Shown piece by piece: positions 59,726 to 64,000 of a stretch of 64,000 nucleotides of DNA. This stretch comes from Tibeticola sediminis. GTDB taxonomy: Bacteria; Pseudomonadota; Gammaproteobacteria; Burkholderiales; Burkholderiaceae_C. The stretch covers positions 496,001 through 560,000 of the forward strand of contig NZ_RKQL01000001.1 of NCBI RefSeq assembly GCF_003843835.1, given 5' to 3'. Below the pieces are notes generated by a model, which did no database searches, had not been told where the DNA came from, and worked only from the letters and a program-made list of their open reading frames with translations. Both the position numbers and the translations under genes were made by a program. How positions within the stretch are numbered: the first letter of the stretch is position 1; every line of letters starts with the position of its first letter.

Positions 59726-61114
59726 TCACTCCTTGGCAGGCGCGGCAACACTGGCCTGCGCGGTGTTCACGCCCGCTTGAGGCGTGGTGGAGAGGATGTA
59801 GGCGGCAAGCGCACGGGCCTCGTCGTCCTTGAGCGGAATCTGCGGCATGTAGAGCGTGTTGCCGCCCGCCAGCGCAGCTTGCAGGTACTCGGCAATCTCC
59901 GATTCGGTGTGACTGCCGGCGAAGTAGTTACGCAGCGGCCGCATGCCGGTGGCTGAGAGCGAATGGCAGTTGGAACAGGTGGCCAGCGCAAGCGTGCGGC
60001 CGACTTCGAGCCGGTTGTCATCCGTCACTACGCGCTGGCCCTGCGGCACGAACACATGGGTTTGCAGGAAGCCATGCGCCTCGATCTTGGGAATCTCGGA
60101 CTTCACGCCCATGCCTGGCACATCGGCGCCGACCACCTGGTTGGAATAGACGTACTGCCCAGCCACCCAGGGTTTGCGAATGGACTCGCGGGCCACCTCT
60201 TCAGGCCACAGGCCAAAGACCAGGATGACCACCGTCATCACCCCTGCCACGGCCGACACCAGCGCACGCGGCTGCACGAAGGTCAGCACAAAGTAAGCGA
60301 GCGTGCCGGCCACTACGGCCATCAGGGCGGTGGGGAAATAGGCGGGCAGGCGGTTCTGCAGCATCACATCCGCAGTAGGCGGCAGCGTGGCCAAGTACCA
60401 CTGCAGCATGCCCGCGCCGCTCAGCGTGGCAACGATGCCCAGCACAGCGAGCTTGCGTGCGATGCTCTTCTTGAGTTCCGCATCCTCGAAGCGCGCGGCC
60501 ACGATGCCGCCCACCACCGCGGCGATGCTGAACATGAAGGCCGTGCGCATGCCCAGTTGCGCGAAGGTGTTGGGACCATAGAAGGCGTTGAGCACGCCCC
60601 CCGCCTCGTTCCATTCGGGCTTACCCGGCCACATCATGAAGCTCAGAATGCCCACGATGATGAGCATGGTGGTGTAGGACGCCAGACCGAAGATCAGCGC
60701 CACACGGGTGTGGGTTTTCACGTCGATGCGGCCCACCAGGTAGACCAGCATGTACACACCCACCACCTCGATGACGAAGAAAACCCATTCGGTGGCCCAC
60801 ATCCAGACGAAGGAGTGGATCAGCGCCGAGATGCCACGGGGGCTGGCCACCGTAGTGGAGTACCAGATGCCCGGCCCGGTGATGGAACCCAGCACGTAGC
60901 TGAACACCAGCAGGAACAGGCCATAGCGGCGAATGAACTCCAGCAGCTTAGGCCTGTCGTGCCGGTAGGCATAGTTGGCCAGCCACGCAAAAAAGATGGC
61001 CGCGCCAACCGAGGTGTGTGAAAACAAAACGTGGGCCGTGGCGATGAGCCCCACGATCCAGCCACTACCGACGCCGGCTTCAAACCAGGTCGGATACAGA
61101 CCAATCATCTCCAT
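59726..61114 (-). CDS. Cytochrome bd-superfamily subunit I fused to a cytochrome c domain
   Basis: This 462-residue membrane protein has two parts. The N-terminal part (about residues 1-320) resembles CydA: GLIATAHVLFSHTSVG aligns with the CydA helix bearing the haem b595 ligand (His28 here). LGSITGPGIWYST matches the GxxTG segment, and ATEWVFFVIEVVG carries Glu109 and Glu116, near the two proton-path Glu of CydA. The His of haem b558 seems absent (MRTAFMFSIAAVVGG) and there is no long quinol loop. The C-terminal part has a c-type haem (Cys380, Cys383, His384 in LATCSNCHSLSATGMRPL). This suggests an oxidase fed by cytochrome c rather than quinol. First gene of the operon. Confidence 0.72.
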   Translation of the reverse strand: MEMIGLYPTWFEAGVGSGWIVGLIATAHVLFSHTSVGAAIFFAWLANYAYRHDRPKLLEFIRRYGLFLLVFSYVLGSITGPGIWYSTTVASPRGISALIHSFVWMWATEWVFFVIEVVGVYMLVYLVGRIDVKTHTRVALIFGLASYTTMLIIVGILSFMMWPGKPEWNEAGGVLNAFYGPNTFAQLGMRTAFMFSIAAVVGGIVAARFEDAELKKSIARKLAVLGIVATLSGAGMLQWYLATLPPTADVMLQNRLPAYFPTALMAVVAGTLAYFVLTFVQPRALVSAVAGVMTVVILVFGLWPEEVARESIRKPWVAGQYVYSNQVVGADVPGMGVKSEIPKIEAHGFLQTHVFVPQGQRVVTDDNRLEVGRTLALATCSNCHSLSATGMRPLRNYFAGSHTESEIAEYLQAALAGGNTLYMPQIPLKDDEARALAAYILSTTPQAGVNTAQASVAAPAKE

Positions 61115-61215
61115 GGTTTTTGTTCGTCCTCTGCGGTCTCGCGGCGAAGGGATGTCCGCGCGCGAACCGCGAGAAGAGAAACAAGATCTGTGCCAAGCGG
61201 TAACGACAGCTGGGT

Positions 61216-61229
61216 TTGCGCTGGATCAA
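61216..61229 (-). promoter_or_regulatory. FNR/Anr-like half-perfect site upstream of the respiratory operon
   Basis: The minus strand reads TTGATCCAGCGCAA: the first half-site TTGAT is perfect and the second (CGCAA) matches three of five. It lies about 100 bp before the first gene of the operon. It is weaker than the site at 50298, so this is a suggestion. Confidence 0.4.
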
Positions 61230-61289
61230 TACTCAAAGCGGCAACCCTTTGATGTTCCGCAAAGACGGCTTCACTCGGCTGTCACACGC

Positions 61290-61316
61290 ACTGCCACATT
61301 GCGCCAGAGTGGCAGT
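61290..61316. terminator. Stem-loop after the lipoprotein/mla operon
   Basis: ACTGCCAC and GTGGCAGT form a perfect 8 bp stem with an 11-base loop, 66 bp past the lipoprotein stop. There is no T-run, so it may be a weak terminator or an RNA-stabilising hairpin. Confidence 0.4.
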
Positions 61317-61382
61317 CGGCTGTCACATACCCCTGACAGTATAAAGACGAGACATGACAGACCGATGTCGGCCGGCAGCGTC

Positions 61383-62108
61383 TCAGCCGCCGTCGAATGC
61401 GAATCTCAGCAGCTCGAGTCGGCGGCCCAGTTGCGACGCGCGGGCCTCGTCCCCACGCAGGCTGGCCGCGCGAACGCCCGCCTGCAGCCAGGCGGCGAGC
61501 GCGCGCCGCCAGCCTTGGGCCGAGGCGGTGTCGATCGCGAGGTCGATGACGGCGGTGTCGACTCGGCCGGCCCGCAGCCAGACCGAGGCTGCAACCAGCC
61601 GCCCGAGCGGGTCCTCGATCCCGGCGATCAGCGCCGCACCCCCGGTGCTGGCGCCCGCGGGCGACAGCAAAGCACGCGCCACGGGCTGCTGGGCCTCGGG
61701 CAGCAAGGCGAGCGTCTCGGCCTGCGCGCGGCCCTGCAGCCAATCGGCATAGGCGCGATCGGCCGGCGGTGCGTCGGCACGCAGAGCCTCGAACGCGGGG
61801 CAGTCGCTCACGAGCAGGCTTGCCGCTTCGGCGGCGCAGCGCAGCAGTTCGAGCCGTGCGAGGCGGGCCGGATCGGCCGTGCGGGCGAGCTGCTGGCGGG
61901 CCCGCGCAAACTCGGCCTGCGCCACGCGGGTATCGGCATTGAGGATGGCGGCCAAGCCCCGGGTCGCGGCCGCATGGGACTCGAGCTTCCAGTCGGGCAC
62001 GGGCGGTCCGCTGGCACAACCGGCGAGCAAGAGGCCGAACAACAGCCCCAGCCCGCCGCGACGCACGCTCGACGGCAGAGGCGGGAGCAGAAACGCTGCG
62101 GACCTCAT
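61383..62108 (-). CDS. Lipoprotein of unknown function in the mla-type operon
   Basis: This 241-residue putative lipoprotein has a signal that ends in LLLAGC, with Cys31 lipidated. The rest is mostly helical and rich in Ala, Arg and Leu (ATRGLAAILNADTRVAQAEF, LARLELLRCAAEAASLLV), like a small tetratricopeptide-type repeat array. The start at 62108 overlaps the mlaD stop (ATGA). It is not a typical PqiC-type auxiliary lipoprotein. The role is likely linked to MlaDE lipid transport by position only. Confidence 0.72.
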   Translation of the reverse strand: MRSAAFLLPPLPSSVRRGGLGLLFGLLLAGCASGPPVPDWKLESHAAATRGLAAILNADTRVAQAEFARARQQLARTADPARLARLELLRCAAEAASLLVSDCPAFEALRADAPPADRAYADWLQGRAQAETLALLPEAQQPVARALLSPAGASTGGAALIAGIEDPLGRLVAASVWLRAGRVDTAVIDLAIDTASAQGWRRALAAWLQAGVRAASLRGDEARASQLGRRLELLRFAFDGG

Positions 62109-63091
62109 GGCAGCCGCAGCTCCGGGTTGCGCGCAAACGGCCATTTGCGGTTGATTTCGTTCATCAAGTCTTCGACCCGCCGCAGGTTGCTCTCGACCTC
62201 GGCGCGCAGCGCACCCAAATCGGCCGTGCCTTCCTTCGCGTTGGCGGCGACGGCTTCGACCTGGGTCAGCACGGCGTCAAGTTTTTTGAGGCTAGCGCGG
62301 GTGTCAGCCAGCAGGCCGGAGACCTCGTCCACCGCCCCCCGCGAGGCGTTGACCAGCCCGCGCTCGCCGAATACCTGGGCGTCCGCCTTGGCGCCCAGCC
62401 CGTCGAGGCGCGCAAGCAGTGCGTTGGTGCGGTCCAGCGTGGTGAGCAGCCGGCGCGCATCGGCCTCGTTGCCGAACAGCACACCCAGCGCACCGCTCGG
62501 GCCTTTGATGCGGCCGGTAATCTCATGCACATCGGCAAGCGTCTGCGCCAGGGGCGCGTCGTGCGCCGTGAGCGCACGCACATTGGCGAGCAGGTCGCGC
62601 ACGTCGCTGAGCAGCCGCGGGATCTGGGCGTTCGCGTCGCCGATGAGCAGTTCGCGCTCGGCGCCGTCGGGCAGCGGGGCAGCGCCGACCATGCCGGTGT
62701 AGGCGCGCAGCTTGGCGCCGCCGACCAAGCCACGTTCGAGCGTGAAGACGCTGGTTTCGCGCAGCCAATGCGCGTCCTTGCGCGCCACGTCGACGAGGAT
62801 GCGCACCCGGCCGCTGGGCGCGAGCTCGATCCGGCTCACACGCCCGAGCGGAAAGCCCGCAAACGTCATGTCCATGCCGATGCTCACACCCTCGGAGTCA
62901 TCGGCGACCAGCACGACCCGCTGCGTTTGCTCAAACACACCGCGGGCATAGAGCAAATAAAGCACCGAGGCGACGACGAGCGCCAGCACCGCCAGCACCA
63001 ACCAGCGCGCACGGCGCGCGAGCCGCGGATCCGGCGCGGCCAGATCCGCGGCCGCAACACTTTCGTTCGATGAAGGCAAAGACGAGGACAT
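62105..63091 (-). CDS. mlaD: MCE/MlaD family substrate-binding protein
   Basis: This 328-residue protein is anchored by one N-terminal helix (ARWLVLAVLALVVASVLYLL). An MCE domain (about residues 55-150, VVLVADDSEGVSIGMDMTFA, then GFPLGRVSRIEL) is followed by a long helical, coiled-coil-like C-terminal region to the end (VHEITGRIKGPSGALGVLFG, and LNRVEDLMN-like heptads). MCE proteins carry lipids between the membranes. The start is ATG 63091, overlapping the mlaE stop. Longer than E. coli MlaD (183 residues), nearer to the PqiB/YebT-like or Burkholderiales MlaD group. Confidence 0.88.
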   Translation of the reverse strand: MSSSLPSSNESVAAADLAAPDPRLARRARWLVLAVLALVVASVLYLLYARGVFEQTQRVVLVADDSEGVSIGMDMTFAGFPLGRVSRIELAPSGRVRILVDVARKDAHWLRETSVFTLERGLVGGAKLRAYTGMVGAAPLPDGAERELLIGDANAQIPRLLSDVRDLLANVRALTAHDAPLAQTLADVHEITGRIKGPSGALGVLFGNEADARRLLTTLDRTNALLARLDGLGAKADAQVFGERGLVNASRGAVDEVSGLLADTRASLKKLDAVLTQVEAVAANAKEGTADLGALRAEVESNLRRVEDLMNEINRKWPFARNPELRLP

Positions 63092-63873
63092 CAAGCGTAG
63101 TTGACCATGAGCGAGCCGATTTCGATCAGCAAGATCAGTAAGAACATGCGCACGAGACTACCCACTTCAGAGAGTACGCCCGCGTTCCTGGAGCCGGCGA
63201 TCCGCAAGGCCGACACCACGGGAACCAGCGAAACGCTCAAGCTGAGCGCGAGCGTCTTGAGCACGAACACCAGCGACACCGCCGGCGTGAATACCTGGCC
63301 GACCTTGCGGGTGTAGGCCGGCAGCGCGGCCAGCGTGAAACCGTGCACGACCAGATAGGCCAGCACCAGCGACACCGCGCAGCTCACCGCCGCGAGCGCC
63401 ACCACCGCGAACACCCCGCCCACGACCCGCGGCGCCCCTTCGACCGCGAGCGGATCGCGCCCCTCGCGGCGCCAGGCGGCGAGCCGCTCGGGTGTGATTT
63501 GCGCTGCAAGCCGCACGCCTTCGGGCAACGTGATGCGTACCGCCACCGCCAGCGCGGCAATAAGCGGGATGAGCTCGAGCACCAGCACGCGCACCACCAT
63601 GTCGAGCGCGTAGCGGTTCAAGCCGTAGCTCGCTGCGGTGACGACGACGATGCGGATCAACACCAAAGAGCCCACGGCTACGAGCACCGTGAACCAAGCC
63701 AACAGCGGCCCCGTGCCCAGCGCAATCTGCCGCACCAGCGTCGCGCGCACCGCCGGGTCGCGGTAGGTGGAAGGGCTCAAAGCCAACACTAGCACGAACG
63801 CAGCCAGCCGCAGCGACGCCCACGCAGCGCGCACGCGCTGCGACCCAAGCTGCAGGGCGGTCTGGTGCTTCAT
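63091..63873 (-). CDS. mlaE: MlaE-type ABC transporter permease
   Basis: This 260-residue inner-membrane permease of the MlaE family has about five hydrophobic helices. It shows VRQIALGTGPLLAWFTVLVA, LDMVVRVLVLELIPLIAALA and a C-terminal LSEVGSLVRMFLLILLIEIG. MlaE moves phospholipids with MlaD and an ATPase. No ATPase gene lies between mlaE and mlaD here, unlike the common mlaFED order. The start at 63873 is preferred because TATGAT lies six bases upstream; an in-frame ATG at 63897 would add eight residues. Confidence 0.87.
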   Translation of the reverse strand: MKHQTALQLGSQRVRAAWASLRLAAFVLVLALSPSTYRDPAVRATLVRQIALGTGPLLAWFTVLVAVGSLVLIRIVVVTAASYGLNRYALDMVVRVLVLELIPLIAALAVAVRITLPEGVRLAAQITPERLAAWRREGRDPLAVEGAPRVVGGVFAVVALAAVSCAVSLVLAYLVVHGFTLAALPAYTRKVGQVFTPAVSLVFVLKTLALSLSVSLVPVVSALRIAGSRNAGVLSEVGSLVRMFLLILLIEIGSLMVNYA

Positions 63874-63879
63874 GGATGG

Positions 63880-63885
63880 ATCATA
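63880..63885 (-). promoter_or_regulatory. -10-like hexamer of a probable leaderless mlaE transcript
   Basis: TATGAT, then CCATCC, then ATG on the minus strand. This is the same six-base spacing as in at least five other genes of the window, and there is no ribosome site. Confidence 0.45.
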
Positions 63886-63957
63886 GGGCAAGGTCATCGG
63901 ACAGCCCGGTCTGCCACCGAGGCACGCTCACCGCCCGAGCCCGCTTACGACTGCAAA

Positions 63958-64000
63958 GGCAACGCTGAATAAGTTCCCGCGATGGCGCGCGCCCGGCCGC
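63958..64000 (-). repeat. Inverted-repeat element (family 1), cut by the window edge
   Basis: GGCAACGCTGAATAAGTTCC and the next bases match the left end of family 1 in the reverse orientation, as at 31850. The rest lies beyond the window. It is upstream of mlaE. Confidence 0.75.

Larger units (their letters stand above)
61115..61382. other. Gene-free gap with regulatory signals
   Basis: This 268 bp gap lies between the end of the mla-type operon and the start of the respiratory operon. It holds an FNR-like site at 61216-61229 and a stem-loop at 61290-61316. GGCTGTCACA is repeated at 61277-61286 and 61318-61327. I see no further gene. Confidence 0.6.

Overview
The window is a GC-rich, gene-dense bacterial chromosome segment. 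Gene order and protein families point to a betaproteobacterium of the order Burkholderiales, most likely Comamonadaceae-like. The clues are the folC-SPOR-cvpA-purF-metZ-gltX string, gltX followed by tRNA-Ala/Glu/Asp, dapA-bamC, and pyrG-kdsA-eno-ftsB. The genus cannot be fixed from the sequence alone. There is no prophage, CRISPR array or complete insertion sequence.

Layout. 1-9 kb: start of prfB with its programmed frameshift, an alpha/beta hydrolase, an acyl-CoA synthetase, a Tas-type aldo/keto reductase, ybaK, plsY, an HDOD/receiver/GGDEF signalling protein, yajQ and murB. 9-20 kb: argG, ppnP, a glycine-zipper protein, an ArsC/YffB protein, pip, then the folC-SPOR-cvpA-purF-metZ-gltX string and three tRNAs. 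20-34 kb: a second acyl-CoA synthetase, rlmD, comEC, a RidA protein, a bactofilin, a PHB-depolymerase-type esterase, parC and parE. 34-46 kb: an MFS permease with a 41-residue membrane peptide, a methyltransferase, dapA, bamC, a WalJ-type hydrolase, a small lipoprotein, roxA/slyD, dut, coaBC, pyrG and kdsA. 46-55 kb: eno, ftsB, pnuC with a NadR-like kinase, an FNR-box-preceded membrane protein, hslO, a gamma carbonic anhydrase, a DUF455 protein, xerD and an AEC transporter. 55-61 kb: a five-gene respiratory operon. 61-64 kb: a lipoprotein, mlaD and mlaE.

The most interesting metabolic unit is the 55.8-61.1 kb operon. It encodes a CydA-like membrane subunit fused to a c-type haem domain, a second membrane subunit with a similar N-terminal pattern, a monohaem cytochrome c, a flavocytochrome c sulfide dehydrogenase flavoprotein and a dihaem cytochrome c. 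It reads as a possible sulfide-to-cytochrome-c-to-oxygen chain built on a non-quinol member of the cytochrome bd superfamily.

The most interesting genomic feature is two classes of dispersed repeats. The first is a set of 160-235 bp inverted-repeat elements, in three subfamilies with different ends but one shared core hairpin. They sit at gene ends, carry short flanking duplications in several cases, and occupy most convergent junctions. The second is a roughly 40-70 bp AT-richer element that lies inside or at the edge of at least ten genes. It keeps reading frames open and in two cases supplies the start codon. Many genes also show a -10-like hexamer 6-7 nt before ATG, suggesting leaderless transcripts.
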